A DNA stretch of 64,000 bases, taken from positions 310,257-374,256 of the forward strand of contig NZ_JADHDU010000001.1 in NCBI RefSeq assembly GCF_016820495.1. Reading direction: 5' to 3'. A program made the position numbers and the translations under genes. The stretch is from Planococcus beigongshangi. GTDB lineage: Bacteria; Bacillota; Bacilli; Bacillales_A; Planococcaceae. Below are positions 44,195 to 54,455 of the stretch, piece after piece; the first letter of the stretch is position 1; each line of letters starts with the position of its first letter. The notes under the pieces are model-generated. The model was not told the DNA's origin and searched no databases. It was given only the letters and a program-made list of their open reading frames with translations.

Positions 44195-44875
44195 CGGCGT
44201 GTGGCGGCCGATATCCGCCGATGAGAGAATATATCCGCCATTGAGAAGATATATCCGCCGATAGCCTCGGCAGTCCCAATTATCTCCTCGAAAAACAGCA
44301 AAATCGAGAAAATGCCGCCACCGATCGAAGGTTTTGCACTTTCGCTTTTCGCGAAAGCGAAAAGCAACAAATCTGAAGTTGGTTTTGGGTTAAAAGTAGA
44401 TCGGGGAGGAGTGACGGCGTGAGAAAACGTCGGCGTGCGGCGGCCGATATCCGCCGATGAGAAGATATATCCGTCGATGAGAGAATATATCCGCCGATGA
44501 GAAGATATATCCGTCGATGAGAGAATATATCCGCCGTCAAAAAATTATATCCGCCGATAGCCTCGGCAGTCCCAATTATCTCCTCGAAAAACAGCAAAAT
44601 CGAGAAAACACCGCCACCGATCGATGGTTTTGCACTTTCGCTTTTCGCGAAAGCGAAAAGCAACAAATCTGAAGTTGGTTTTGGGTTAAAAGTAGATCGG
44701 GGAGGAGTGACGGAGTGAGAAAACGTCGGCGTGCGGCGGCCGATATCCGCCGATGAGAAGATATATCCGTCGATGAGAGAATATATCCGCCGATGAGAAG
44801 ATATATCCGTCGATGAGAGAATATATCCGCCGATGAGAAAATATATCCGCCATCACCCAACCCAACCCACACCCC
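44195..44875 (+). repeat. Composite hairpin/20-mer repeat, locus F
   Basis: Two near-identical copies 296 bp apart (ATAGCCTCGGCAG at 44261 and 44557) plus flanking 20-mer arrays. The hairpin differs from other loci: GCTTTTCGC-GAAA-GCGAAAAGC, with a four-base loop and CAACAAATCTG instead of the ATGCA flank, so this is a subfamily. 20-mers of the TCCGCC and TCCGTC types alternate regularly. The array sits between NERD and fhs. Confidence 0.92.
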
Positions 44876-44884
44876 CACAAAAAA

Positions 44885-44912
44885 GGCCAGAAAGCGCACG
44901 CGCTTTCTGGCC
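44885..44912 (-). terminator. Terminator of fhs
   Basis: GGCCAGAAAGCGC pairs perfectly with GCGCTTTCTGGCC; read on the minus strand it is followed by a run of six or more T. Confidence 0.9.
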
Positions 44913-44923
44913 TCCCCCTTACT

Positions 44924-46588
44924 TTAAAACAACCCCATCGCCGATCCATCATCCCCGACATCCATCTTCAATGCCGCCGGCTGCTTCGGCAGACCCGGCA
45001 TCGTCATGATGTCGCCCGTCAGGCATACCAGGAAGCCGGCGCCAAGTTTCGGCAGAATCTCTCGGATCGTCACCGTGAATCCTTCCGGCCGGCCGAGCAG
45101 TTTCGGCTGATCCGACAAGGAGTATTGTGTTTTTGCCATGCAGATCGGCAATGCGTCCCAGCCGTATTTCTTCAACTCGACCAGCTGCTTCTGCGCCTGA
45201 TCGGTTAATTGTACATCTGCTCCGCCGTACACCTTCTGCACGATCGTCCGCAATTTTTCTTCAACGGAATCTGTTTCGTCGTATAGATGGGTGAAATTCT
45301 TAACACGCCCCAATTCCTTCTTCACCAACGCGGCCAATTCCAGGCCGCCCGCGCCGCCTTGTTCCCATACATTCGTCAACGCAATCGCCACGCCGGCCGA
45401 CGCAGCCCACGCCATGATTTCCGCAATCTCTGCATCACTGTCCGTCACAAATCGGTTCAGTGCCACGACCGGCTCGATGCCGAACTGGCGGATCGTGTCC
45501 ACATGCTTCGCCAGATTCACCATCCCGCGCCGTACTGCATCCGCATCTTCTTCGCCGAGCAGCGATTTCTCAACGCCGCCGTGCATTTTCAGCGCCCGCA
45601 CGGTTGCCACGATCACAACGGCATCCGGGTGGAATCCGCCTTTACGCGATTTGATATGCATGAATTTTTCGGCACCCAGATCTGCGCCAAATCCCGCTTC
45701 CGTCACCACAATGTCCGCCAGCCGCCGCGCCGTGTTCGTTGCCATCAGCGAGTTGCAGCCATGCGCGATATTCGCAAACGGTCCTCCGTGGATGATGGCG
45801 GGCGTGCCTTCGATCGTCTGCACCAAATTGGGTTTGAACGCCTCTTTAAGCAATAAAGTCAGAGCTCCTTCAACACCCAGATCGCGCACAGTGATCGGCA
45901 AACGGTCATATGTATAGCCGATCACCATCTGCGCAAGGCGCTCCTTCAAATCAGCCAGCGACGTCGCGAGGCATAGCACCGCCATGATTTCAGATGCCAC
46001 GGTGATATCGAAACCGTCCTGCCTTGGAATCCCTTGGCCCGGTCCGCCGAGCCCGATCGTGACTTGGCGAAGTGCACGGTCATTCATATCAAGTGCGCGT
46101 TTCCAGGTGATCCGCCGGGGATCGATCTGGAGCGCATTGCCCTGGTGAAGATGATTGTCGATGAAAGCGGCCAGCGCATTATTGGCGGAAGTGATGGCAT
46201 GGATGTCGCCGGTGAAATGCAGGTTGATGTCTTCCATCGGCAGCACCTGCGCAAATCCGCCGCCGGTCGCGCCGCCTTTGACACCCATGACAGGGCCGAG
46301 GGAAGGCTCGCGCAATGCGACAACCACCTTTTCATCCATTTGATTGAAGGCATCAGCCAAACCGACTGTCACCGTCGATTTTCCTTCGCCGGCCGGAGTC
46401 GGGCTGATCGCCGTCACCAGCACCACTTTTCCGAGCGCCGTCGCAGGCGGCAGTGCATTGGCATCAATTTTCGCTTTGTATTTTCCGTATAACTCAAGCG
46501 CCTCGTCTGGAATCCCGGCTCGTTCGGCTATTTGCTGGATGGGTAAAATCTTCGCTTCTGAAGCAATCGTCAAATCCGTAAAGGCCAT
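44924..46588 (-). CDS. fhs: Formate-tetrahydrofolate ligase
   Basis: ATP-dependent synthesis of 10-formyl-THF, feeding one-carbon units to purines and fMet. The 554-residue protein matches the family length. The P-loop [14 protein letters not shown] (about 64), [18 protein letters not shown] (about 95), [22 protein letters not shown] (about 270) and [13 protein letters not shown] are diagnostic. ATG 46588 has GGGGAA six bases upstream. It is monocistronic, with repeat loci on both sides. Confidence 0.97.
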   Translation of the reverse strand: MAFTDLTIASEAKILPIQQIAERAGIPDEALELYGKYKAKIDANALPPATALGKVVLVTAISPTPAGEGKSTVTVGLADAFNQMDEKVVVALREPSLGPVMGVKGGATGGGFAQVLPMEDINLHFTGDIHAITSANNALAAFIDNHLHQGNALQIDPRRITWKRALDMNDRALRQVTIGLGGPGQGIPRQDGFDITVASEIMAVLCLATSLADLKERLAQMVIGYTYDRLPITVRDLGVEGALTLLLKEAFKPNLVQTIEGTPAIIHGGPFANIAHGCNSLMATNTARRLADIVVTEAGFGADLGAEKFMHIKSRKGGFHPDAVVIVATVRALKMHGGVEKSLLGEEDADAVRRGMVNLAKHVDTIRQFGIEPVVALNRFVTDSDAEIAEIMAWAASAGVAIALTNVWEQGGAGGLELAALVKKELGRVKNFTHLYDETDSVEEKLRTIVQKVYGGADVQLTDQAQKQLVELKKYGWDALPICMAKTQYSLSDQPKLLGRPEGFTVTIREILPKLGAGFLVCLTGDIMTMPGLPKQPAALKMDVGDDGSAMGLF

Positions 46589-46814
46589 TCATTTCCCCAA
46601 CTTTCAATTTTTTCTTCTATTATAACCTGACAGCCAAACGGAATAGAATCAAACCGGTCTTTTTCCAGCAAAAACTCTGACTGCATAAAAAGGGTTTGGG
46701 TTGTTGGTTTTGAAGGAGAATGATAGAAGGGAGAGTGGATGTTAAAAAGTTGTTTTTTTTAGTGGTTATTTGTTTGCGAGAGAGGCTTAAAGTCGCAGGA
46801 GATTGGGTTTTGAG

Positions 46815-46910
46815 ATTATATCCGCCGATGAGAAAATATATCCGCCGTCGCGTAAAATCGCCTGGGTTTTTTGCTTTTCGCCTGCGAAAAGTATGCAGAA
46901 TCCGACTTGG
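46815..46910 (+). repeat. Composite hairpin/20-mer repeat, locus G
   Basis: The shortest locus: two 20-mers (ATATCCGCCGATGAGAAAAT, then one ending CGTCGCG), then GCTTTTCGC-CT-GCGAAAAGT-ATGCAG, with one hairpin position mutated. It has no spacer or head. It lies between fhs and the exporter gene; the rest of 46589-47005 holds only the exporter's terminator. Confidence 0.85.
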
Positions 46911-46957
46911 CATGAAGTATACGACTCTATGGGGAAACCAAATAAATCCAAAAGAAT

Positions 46958-46985
46958 AAACCGCCGGAAAAACTCCCGGCGGTTT
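46958..46985 (-). terminator. Terminator of the tetR-exporter operon
   Basis: AAACCGCCGG/CCGGCGGTTT stem with a short loop, close to the exporter stop at 47006. Confidence 0.75.
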
Positions 46986-47005
46986 AAAAGTGATCGATCA
47001 CTGAT

Positions 47006-49303
47006 TTAGTTTACCTTTTTCATTTTCTCTTCTTTTTCCAGATCCTGCAGAAGTTTTTCGCCTTCGATATCGAGGTCCGGCAGAAGCTTATCCAGCCACT
47101 TCGGCAAATACCAGATTTTGTCGCCGAACATGGACATGACGGCTGGCACGAAAATCATGCGGATCAGGAATGCGTCGATCAGGATACCGAACGCCAGGGC
47201 AAATCCGATCTGCTTGATCATGATGTCATCTGTGAAGATGAATCCGGTGAATACGGAAACCATGATCAAGGCAGCAGCGACCACAACTTTACTCGCTGTT
47301 TTATAGCCGGTGACGATTGCCCGGTCGCCTTTTTCACCGTGGATATAGGCTTCGCGCATCGAAGATACGAGGAAGACCTGGTAATCCATTGCAAGTCCAT
47401 ACAATATACCTGTCACCAGGATCGGGATGAAGCTCAATAACGGGCCACCCGTGTCGATCCCGAATACAGATCCCAGCCAGCCCCACTGGAACACGGCAGT
47501 CGTAGCACCGAATGTCGCCATGATGCTGAGCAGGAAACCGGCAGTTGCTTTGATTGGAATAAGGATGGAGCGGAACACGACCAACAGAATGAGAAGGGAC
47601 AGCACCACGATGATCGCGATGTAGATCGGGAACACTTCAGACAATTTCTCCGAGATGTCGATATTGATCGCGGTCAGCCCGGTCACACCGATTTCAGCAT
47701 TCGTGTCTTCGGTGGCTGCTGCGTCTGTGCGCAGGCTCTCCACCAATTCTTTCGTCGCATCGTCCGTCGGTCCTTCAGTCGGGATGATCGAAATGATCGC
47801 AATCGTCCCGTCTTCATTGAATCCGCCCGGAGTCACTTCCGCTATCCCATCAAACTGTGAAATGTTGGCGAGCAATTGGAAGTATTCCTCCGGATTCACT
47901 GCCGCTGCGTCCTGGTCTTTCGCAACGACTAATAACGGACCGTTTGAGCCTTCACCGAATCGATCGGAAATGATGTCATAACTTTGCCGCGTCGGTGTAT
48001 CTTCATTGGCGCTTTCGCCTGAAGGCATGCCCAGGTTCATCTGTGTGACCGGAATCGCAAGCGTACCAAGGACGGCGATGACAAGCAGCACTGCGACCCA
48101 TTTCATTTTCAAAAGGGTTGTAATCCAGCCTTGGGCAAAGCTCCGTGTGGAAGCTTTTTTCGCTGCTTCTTTATTTCTTGCTTTCACTGTCACAATCCGT
48201 TCACCGATCAGCCCGAGCAAGGCCGGGAGAAGGGTCAACGCGACGAGCACGTCGATCAGGACAGTCAGCGCGGCGACGATCGCCATGCTGCTAAGGAATG
48301 AAATACCGATGATCACAAGTCCGCTTAACGCGATGATGACAGTCAGTCCGGCGAAGAATACCGCGCTGCCTGCTGTACCGATCGCACGGGCAGCCGCTTC
48401 TTTAGCGGACAATTTCTTCTCGATGATCAAATTCCGCTGTCTGTTGACGATGAACAGGGCATAGTCGATTCCGACAGCAAGCCCGATCATGAGAGCGAGT
48501 ACCGGTGTCAGCGAGTTGATCTCGAACATACTCGACAAAGCTAATGTTCCGCCGACACCTGCGCCGACGCCGATCAATGCGACGACAAGCGGCAAACCGG
48601 CTGCGATCAGTGAGCCAAGAGTGAGGACCAGAATAACACCGGCAATCACGAGGCCGATGATTTCATGTGTGCCGCCGATCGGAATATCCACGCCCTGCAG
48701 CGTGCCCGTCGGGATGACGGTAATGGAAGAATCTTCTTCCGAAACGGCCGCGGCATCAGCGAGTTCTTCGCGTTCCGCTTCACTCAGATCTTCCGCTGTT
48801 TTCGTCAGCTGGAATTGGAAGAGGGCAACCGTGCCATCCTCTGATATCTTGACGCCAGGGACCGGCATCTCCTGTACGACGAACGGGCGATGGCTGACTT
48901 CTGGAAGCGGAAGCTGGCTCAGCATGCCCTGCAGTTCCTGCATCTGCGCCATCGCAGCAGGATCCTGCAGCATTTCCATCGGATTTACGACGTGATCCAA
49001 TGCATAAATTTCGTTCGCCGCCATTGCAAGTGCTGCGGCATTTGCCGGATCGTCAATCGTTTCCCCCTCCGGAACTTCAAAAAGATAACTTCCCTGACCA
49101 CCGGATACGGCAGGATATTCTTCCGCCAGCTCATCAAGGACATCCTGTGCGGCGGTTCCGTCAATCCGGGTTTCGGAACTCATGTTCACGCCATTCGTTA
49201 CAATTCCCCCGATGATGACCGCCAAAATGATCAGCCATGCGGCAATGAAAAGCCAAGGCTTTGAGTATGCAGTTTTTCCTATGTTGTATAAAAGTCTCGA
49301 CAC
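47006..49303 (-). CDS. MMPL/RND-family membrane exporter (YdfJ-like)
   Basis: A 765-residue RND-superfamily protein of the single-polypeptide MMPL kind, expected to export lipids or drugs using proton flow. TM1 (about 15-38) is followed by an extracellular domain, TM2-6 (about 205-375) containing IGLAVGIDYALFIVNRQRN with the proton-relay Asp, a second extracellular domain and TM8-12 (about 560-735) with GLAMDYQVFLVSSMREAY. The charged C-terminus is cytosolic. GTG 49303 has GGAG eight bases upstream. It is the second gene after tetR, 33 bp away, so probably controlled by it. Confidence 0.93.
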   Translation of the reverse strand: MSRLLYNIGKTAYSKPWLFIAAWLIILAVIIGGIVTNGVNMSSETRIDGTAAQDVLDELAEEYPAVSGGQGSYLFEVPEGETIDDPANAAALAMAANEIYALDHVVNPMEMLQDPAAMAQMQELQGMLSQLPLPEVSHRPFVVQEMPVPGVKISEDGTVALFQFQLTKTAEDLSEAEREELADAAAVSEEDSSITVIPTGTLQGVDIPIGGTHEIIGLVIAGVILVLTLGSLIAAGLPLVVALIGVGAGVGGTLALSSMFEINSLTPVLALMIGLAVGIDYALFIVNRQRNLIIEKKLSAKEAAARAIGTAGSAVFFAGLTVIIALSGLVIIGISFLSSMAIVAALTVLIDVLVALTLLPALLGLIGERIVTVKARNKEAAKKASTRSFAQGWITTLLKMKWVAVLLVIAVLGTLAIPVTQMNLGMPSGESANEDTPTRQSYDIISDRFGEGSNGPLLVVAKDQDAAAVNPEEYFQLLANISQFDGIAEVTPGGFNEDGTIAIISIIPTEGPTDDATKELVESLRTDAAATEDTNAEIGVTGLTAINIDISEKLSEVFPIYIAIIVVLSLLILLVVFRSILIPIKATAGFLLSIMATFGATTAVFQWGWLGSVFGIDTGGPLLSFIPILVTGILYGLAMDYQVFLVSSMREAYIHGEKGDRAIVTGYKTASKVVVAAALIMVSVFTGFIFTDDIMIKQIGFALAFGILIDAFLIRMIFVPAVMSMFGDKIWYLPKWLDKLLPDLDIEGEKLLQDLEKEEKMKKVN

Positions 49304-49336
49304 ATGTGCAACTCCGTTCTTTAATTGGAATAAATC

Positions 49337-49945
49337 TTACTTGAATCCTTTGCGTAAGTGGGCAAAAACAATATCCATATACTGATTGAATTCATTGCCT
49401 GCTTCGTTTTCTTCATCTTCCGGTAAATTGACATCGAAACTCCCGTCAATGACCGGAAGGACGGCACCGAATACCGCACCCATCAGAATCGGATAATATT
49501 CTTCCGGATAATCGCTGCCATACGCATCCGCAATGCCGCGGGCTGCAAAATCCTGCATCTCCATCAGCGCGCCGGTGACATACAGCCGGAGCGTCGGGTG
49601 TTCCCGTGACAATGAAATCAGCCCTTTCAGCCGCTTCAATTTGTTGATGGTGAAGCTCCGCCGGATAAAAACTTCGATCGTACTCAGCGGCGTATGGTCT
49701 TTCAGCGAAAATGAAAACTGGTCGCCCGGCTCCATATAATCATTCAGGCTCAAGGAATTCGCAATCGCATCTTCCTTGCACGTGAAATAATTGGCGAACG
49801 TCCGCCGCGAGTAGCCGGCTTTCACGCCGATATCCTCCACTACAAACCCATCTACACCGTGTTCGACTGCCAGTTGGAAAGCAGCTTCAGCCAAGGCTTG
49901 CCGGGTGGCTACCTTCTTCTTATCACGCAACCCATGGTCTGACAT
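49337..49945 (-). CDS. TetR/AcrR-family repressor
   Basis: A 202-residue regulator with an N-terminal HTH (about 10-57: KKVATRQALAEAAFQLAVEHG, then VEDIGVKAGYSRRTFANYF with the recognition helix) and a variable ligand domain. ATG 49945 follows GAGGTGAGGAT. It is cotranscribed with the MMPL exporter and likely represses both; the ligand is unknown. The palindrome ACTTTAAAGT at 49967-49976 is a candidate operator. Confidence 0.92.
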   Translation of the reverse strand: MSDHGLRDKKKVATRQALAEAAFQLAVEHGVDGFVVEDIGVKAGYSRRTFANYFTCKEDAIANSLSLNDYMEPGDQFSFSLKDHTPLSTIEVFIRRSFTINKLKRLKGLISLSREHPTLRLYVTGALMEMQDFAARGIADAYGSDYPEEYYPILMGAVFGAVLPVIDGSFDVNLPEDEENEAGNEFNQYMDIVFAHLRKGFK

Positions 49946-49966
49946 ATCCTCACCTCATTTTAAAAT

Positions 49967-50023
49967 ACTTTAAAGTTATATCACAAAAATGCACAAAGGG
50001 CAATTTTTCCCTTTGTGCATTTT
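49967..50023. promoter_or_regulatory. Candidate tetR operator and 15-bp inverted repeat
   Basis: ACTTTAAAGT (49967-49976) is a 10-bp palindrome 20 bp before the tetR start. Just beyond, AAAATGCACAAAGGG (49986-50000) and CCCTTTGTGCATTTT (50009-50023) form a perfect 15-bp stem with an 8-base loop. On the minus strand it is followed by five T, so it may insulate tetR from upstream transcription, or be the operator itself. Confidence 0.5.
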
Positions 50024-50164
50024 GGGGTTTTATTTGTTTACGGCTTTAATGGGAGACTGAAGCAGAAAGAAGCATCAGCCCGCCCGTCAAAAACTAGGGT
50101 AATAAGGCATCCGGATTAAGTCTCGCAAACTTGAAATCGGCTCTTCTATAAGAAAAATTGCTTC

Positions 50165-51485
50165 TATATAATAGCTCCGCCGATGAGAAGACATATCCGC
50201 CGATGAGCAAATATATCCGCGATGAGCAAAATGACGGCAGGTTTTGTCGCTTTTCGCTTGCGAAAAGCATGCAATATGGGTTTGGGTTTGCGGAAAGCGG
50301 TTGCTGGTTTTTAGAAGTAGGGTGCGGAGAAGTAATGGGGAGAGAGGCGGCTTGGGCGGCGGATATCCGTCGATGAGCAAATATATCCGTCGATGAGAAA
50401 TTATATCCGCCGATCAGCAAAATGACGCCAGATTTTGTCGCTTTTCGCTTGCGAAAAGCATGCAACATGGGTTTTGGGGGGAGAAAAGCGGTTAATTGGG
50501 TTTTAGAAGTAGGTTGCGGAGGAGCGATGGGGGGAGAGGCGGCTGGGGCGGCGGATATCCGTCGATGAGCAAATATATCCGTCGATGAGAAATTATATCC
50601 GCCGATCAGCAAAATGACGCCAGATTTTGTCGCTTTTCGCTTGCGAAAAGCATGCAACATGGGGTTTGGGGGGAGAAAAGCGGTTAATTGGGTTTTAGAA
50701 GTAGGTTGCGGAGGAGCGATGGGGTGAGAGGCGGCTTGGGCGGCGGATATCCGGCGCTGAGCGAATATATCCGCCGATCAGCAAGATGACGCCAGGTTTT
50801 GTCGCTTTTCGGTTGCGAAAAGCATGCAATCTGGGGTTGGGGGTGGAGAAAAGCGCTTATGGGTTTTTAGAAGTAGGTTGCGGAGGAGCGATGGGGTGAG
50901 AGGCGGCTTGGGCGGCGGATATCCGGCGCTGAGCGAATATATCCGCCGATCAGCAAGATGACGCCAGGTTTTGTCGCTTTTCGCTTGCGAAAAGCATGCA
51001 ATCTGGGTTTGGGGGTGGAGAAAAGCGGTTATTGGTTTTTAGAAGTAGGTTGCGGAGGAGTAATGGGGAGAGAGGCGGCTTGGGCGGCGGATATCCGTCG
51101 ATGAGCAAATATATCCGTCGATGAGAAAATATATCCGCCGATGAGAAAATATATCCGCCGATGAGAAAATATATCCGTCGATGAGCGAATATATCCGCCG
51201 ATGAGAAATTATATCCGCCGATCAGCAAAATGGCGCCAGGTTTTGTCGCTTTTCGCTTGCGAAAAGCATGCAACATGGGTTTGGGTTTGCGGAAAGCGGT
51301 TATTGGGTTTTAGAAGTAGGTTGCGGAGGAGAAGTGGGGAGAGAGGCGGCTTGGGCGGCGGATATCCGTCGATGAGCGAATATATCCGCCGAGGAGAAAT
51401 TATATCCGCCGATCAGCAAAATGACGCCAGGTTTTGTCGTTTTTCGCTTATGAAAAGCAGGCAATCTGGGGGTTGCCCTAAGTTT
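50165..51485 (+). repeat. Composite hairpin/20-mer repeat, locus H (largest)
   Basis: Seven units in tandem between divergent tetR and the SLH-CAP gene. Hairpins start at 50249, 50440, 50632, 50804, 50976, 51248 and 51439, giving periods of 191, 192, 172, 172, 272 and 191. These differ by multiples of about 20 because the number of 20-mers changes while the hairpin-spacer part (about 130 bp) is constant. Flanks are CAGCAAAATGACGCCAG before and ATGCAA.(A/C)TGGG after. Pairing is imperfect at 50804 (GCTTTTCGG) and decayed at 51439. Frames such as 50094-50660 are artefacts. Confidence 0.95.
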
Positions 51486-51699
51486 TGAAGAGGATATAGG
51501 GAGGCTGTCATTTTAAATCAAGATCAGCAAGCTTGCGAGCGGCGTTTTGTGAGGGTTTTCAGGGGGGAAAAGAAGATATCGGCCGTCAGAAAAAGATAGC
51601 AGCCTTTCAGCTATCTCCGTTAAAGCTTCGCAACCCGCGCGAAATACGCTATACTAAAAAACGTATTAAAAAAACATAAAAATATCAGAGGAGGCAACT

Positions 51700-52731
51700 A
51701 TGACCGACACCCCGATATACTTCTTCAGAAAGATTTCATTCATTGCCATCATCTCGATCCTGTTCTTGGCGTTTACAGCAACGACATCGCTGGCGGCGCC
51801 GTCGTTCAAGGACGTGCCGAAAGACTATTGGGCCTACACGGAAATCACTGAACTGGCGGAAAAAGGAATCATCAAAGGCAAACTCGATGGAAGTTTCGCA
51901 CCAGTGGAACCTGTCACACGCGCGCAGAGCGCGATGATGATCGTGCGGGCACTTGGTATTCCGACAGCCGGCAAGCCGAATCCGAATTTCAGCGATGTGA
52001 ATCGAAATACTTCCGGCTATGCCGAAATTGCGGCGCTCGTCGATATGGGCGTCTTCATGAAAGCGGAGAAGTTCAATCCCCTGCAGCCTGCTTCACGGGC
52101 TCAGATTTCAAAAATTCTTGTCGCCGCGTTTGAGCTGCAAGGAAGCAGCAGTAAAGTAAATGCGTTCAGGGATGTGCCGAAGAACGAATGGTTTTACCCG
52201 CATGTTGATAAGCTCGTGGCGAACTCCATTACAACCGGTACATCACCAACCACTTTCAGTCCATATGATAACGTCACCCGCGTACAGATGGCTGCTTTCA
52301 TCCACCGGATACTTGAAGCCCAGGATCCATCAGCCCTGGACGGCGAAACGGCAATGATGGCTGAAGTTCTTACTTTAGTCAATCAGGAACGGGCAAAAGT
52401 CGGCGCACCGGCATTGGCGCTTCATACGGGATTGCAGCGTGCGGCGTTGCTCAAGTCGAAAGACATGGCGGATAAGAATTATTTCGACCACCAATCCCCG
52501 ACGTACGGCAGCCCGTACGATCTGCTTCGATCACAGGGAATTTCCTTCAGCGCTGCAGGCGAGAATATTGCTGCGGGCCATCGTACCGCTGAAAGCGTCA
52601 TGGAAGGCTGGATGAACAGCCCGGGGCACAGAGCGAATATCTTAAGCAGCGACTTTACACATATCGGCATTGGAATTTACAGAGGCGGTTCGTATGGGAT
52701 CTACCATACCCAGCTTTTCATCCGACCTTAA
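51700..52731 (+). CDS. Secreted SLH-CAP protein
   Basis: A 343-residue wall-associated protein: a signal peptide (about 1-33, ending SLAA), three SLH modules (about 34-90, 93-150, 155-212) that bind pyruvylated secondary wall polymers, and a C-terminal CAP/SCP domain (about 225-340). CAP landmarks are LVNQERAKVGAPAL, YFDHQSPTYG, AGENIAAGH and WMNSPGHRANIL with the conserved His and Glu. Relatives include the YkwD type; their enzymatic role is unclear. ATG has AGAGGAGG six bases upstream. A terminator follows. Confidence 0.93.
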   Translation: MTDTPIYFFRKISFIAIISILFLAFTATTSLAAPSFKDVPKDYWAYTEITELAEKGIIKGKLDGSFAPVEPVTRAQSAMMIVRALGIPTAGKPNPNFSDVNRNTSGYAEIAALVDMGVFMKAEKFNPLQPASRAQISKILVAAFELQGSSSKVNAFRDVPKNEWFYPHVDKLVANSITTGTSPTTFSPYDNVTRVQMAAFIHRILEAQDPSALDGETAMMAEVLTLVNQERAKVGAPALALHTGLQRAALLKSKDMADKNYFDHQSPTYGSPYDLLRSQGISFSAAGENIAAGHRTAESVMEGWMNSPGHRANILSSDFTHIGIGIYRGGSYGIYHTQLFIRP

Positions 52732-52736
52732 TCGTT

Positions 52737-52773
52737 AAAAGCCGTTTCAGCAGTGAAATGGCTTTTATTTTTG
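52737..52773 (+). terminator. Terminator of the SLH-CAP gene
   Basis: AAAAGCCGTTTCA pairs with TGAAATGGCTTTT around GCAG and is followed by ATTTTT. Confidence 0.85.
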
Positions 52774-52852
52774 TACTATAGCGATTTGACTATAACGTCG
52801 CATTTCGGTATTCTTAACAACTATGTAATAAAAAAAGTTTAATGGAGGCAAT

Positions 52853-54340
52853 ATGAAGAAAGCAACGAAAGTATTTTATATCACATTCGCGCTCGTAATA
52901 TTAACCGTCCTGATCGGGGTTGCCGCGCCGGAACTGTTTGAACGGACAACCGGCAATATCCGCAATTTCATCAACACTGCCTTTGGCTGGTATTATCTGG
53001 TCATCATGGCCGTTTTATTGATCCTTGTTTTTGTTATCATTGTCAGCCCCTACGGCAAAATCCGTCTCGGTAAAGACCGTGACCGGCCGGAGTTTTCAAT
53101 GATCACGTGGCTGGCCATGCTGTTTTCAGCTGGGATGGGAATCGGCCTGGTGTTTTACGGAGCATCCGAACCGCTATCGCATTTCGCGGTCCAACCGGCG
53201 ACTGCCGAGGCCGGCACCGATGAAGCGTTCAAGGAATCCCTTCAGCGCACGTATTACCACTGGGGGATCCACGTCTGGGCCATGTACGGGATCATCGCAT
53301 TATCCCTGGCCTTTTTCCAATTCCGGAAAGGTGCACCCGCATTGATTTCTTCCACATTGAGACCGATCTTCGGTGACCGTGTGAATGGGCCGCTCGGAAC
53401 GGTGGTCGACATCCTGGCCGTGTTCGCAACGGTTTTCGGTGTCGCCACTTCGCTCGGGCTTGGCGCCATCCAGATCAACGGGGGCCTCGCGTACCTGTTC
53501 GATATCCCGCAGACGTCATGGATGCAATTGCTGATCATTGGCGTCGTCACTCTCCTGTTCATCATTTCCGCCTGGTCGGGACTGAATAAGGGAATAAAAT
53601 ATCTGTCGAACACCAATATGGTGCTGGCAGTCGTCCTGTTATTGCTCGTCGTGATCCTGGGGCCAACGCTACTGATCATGAATATGTACACAGAAACATT
53701 CGGCGCTTACATTCAGAACCTGATCAGCCTGAGTTTCGAGACGGCGCCGCTGAATGCTGAAAATCGCGGCTGGCTTGACGGCTGGACGATTTTCTACTGG
53801 GCATGGTGGATTTCATGGGCACCATTTGTCAGCATGTTCATCGCACGTGTCTCAAAAGGCCGTACCATCCGTGAATTTTTAATCGGCGTGGTACTGGTAC
53901 CGACGCTTTTCGGTTCGTTCTGGTTTGCCGCTTTCGGCGTTACTGCAGTCGATATGCAGAAAAGCGGGATCGACCTGACCGGGCTTGCGATTGACCAGAC
54001 CCTGTTTGGCATGTTCAATGAAATGCCGATGGGAATGCTGTTGTCGATTCTGGCTATTTTACTGGTCAGCACGTTCTTCATCACCTCTGCCGATTCGGCG
54101 ACTTTCGTTCTGGGGATGCAGTCGACGAACGGTTCACTTCTGCCAAGCAATCAAATCAAAGTTCTTTGGGGCGTTGCACAATCGATGGTTGCTGCAATCC
54201 TCTTGTGGGTCGGCGGTTTGGAAGCTGTGCAAAATACGATCATTGTTGCAGCGCTGCCATTTTCCGTCGTCATGATCCTGATGGTAGTGGCTCTCTTCAA
54301 AGCGCTGAATGCAGAAATGGCTTTGATGAAAGGGAAATAA
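52853..54340 (+). CDS. BCCT-family betaine/choline/carnitine transporter
   Basis: Na+-coupled uptake of compatible solutes, most like OpuD/BetP. The 495-residue protein has 12 expected membrane helices. It carries AGMGIGLVFYGASEPLSHF (Na+/substrate region, near 90) and the family signature FYWAWWISWAPFVSMFIARVS with the aromatic box Trp residues (about 310-330), followed by GRTIREF. ATG follows ATGGAGGCAAT. The C-terminal tail is short, so stress-sensing by a long cytosolic tail as in BetP is unlikely. Confidence 0.95.
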   Translation: MKKATKVFYITFALVILTVLIGVAAPELFERTTGNIRNFINTAFGWYYLVIMAVLLILVFVIIVSPYGKIRLGKDRDRPEFSMITWLAMLFSAGMGIGLVFYGASEPLSHFAVQPATAEAGTDEAFKESLQRTYYHWGIHVWAMYGIIALSLAFFQFRKGAPALISSTLRPIFGDRVNGPLGTVVDILAVFATVFGVATSLGLGAIQINGGLAYLFDIPQTSWMQLLIIGVVTLLFIISAWSGLNKGIKYLSNTNMVLAVVLLLLVVILGPTLLIMNMYTETFGAYIQNLISLSFETAPLNAENRGWLDGWTIFYWAWWISWAPFVSMFIARVSKGRTIREFLIGVVLVPTLFGSFWFAAFGVTAVDMQKSGIDLTGLAIDQTLFGMFNEMPMGMLLSILAILLVSTFFITSADSATFVLGMQSTNGSLLPSNQIKVLWGVAQSMVAAILLWVGGLEAVQNTIIVAALPFSVVMILMVVALFKALNAEMALMKGK

Positions 54341-54455
54341 AAACAGTTTTGCTGCATTAGATGCATAAAAAATGATTGCCTTTGATGCCTGTACTTTATC
54401 TCTTTTCAGTGAATGGAGATGACGGAACGGGTCAGGGGCAGTCATTTTTTATTTT

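Noticed and set aside
45287-45917. Two overlapping + strand frames of about 190-208 codons
   Set aside because: They are antisense shadows of fhs, which is certain.
50165-51485. CRISPR array
   Set aside because: The 20-mers are contiguous with no unique spacers, and no cas genes are nearby.
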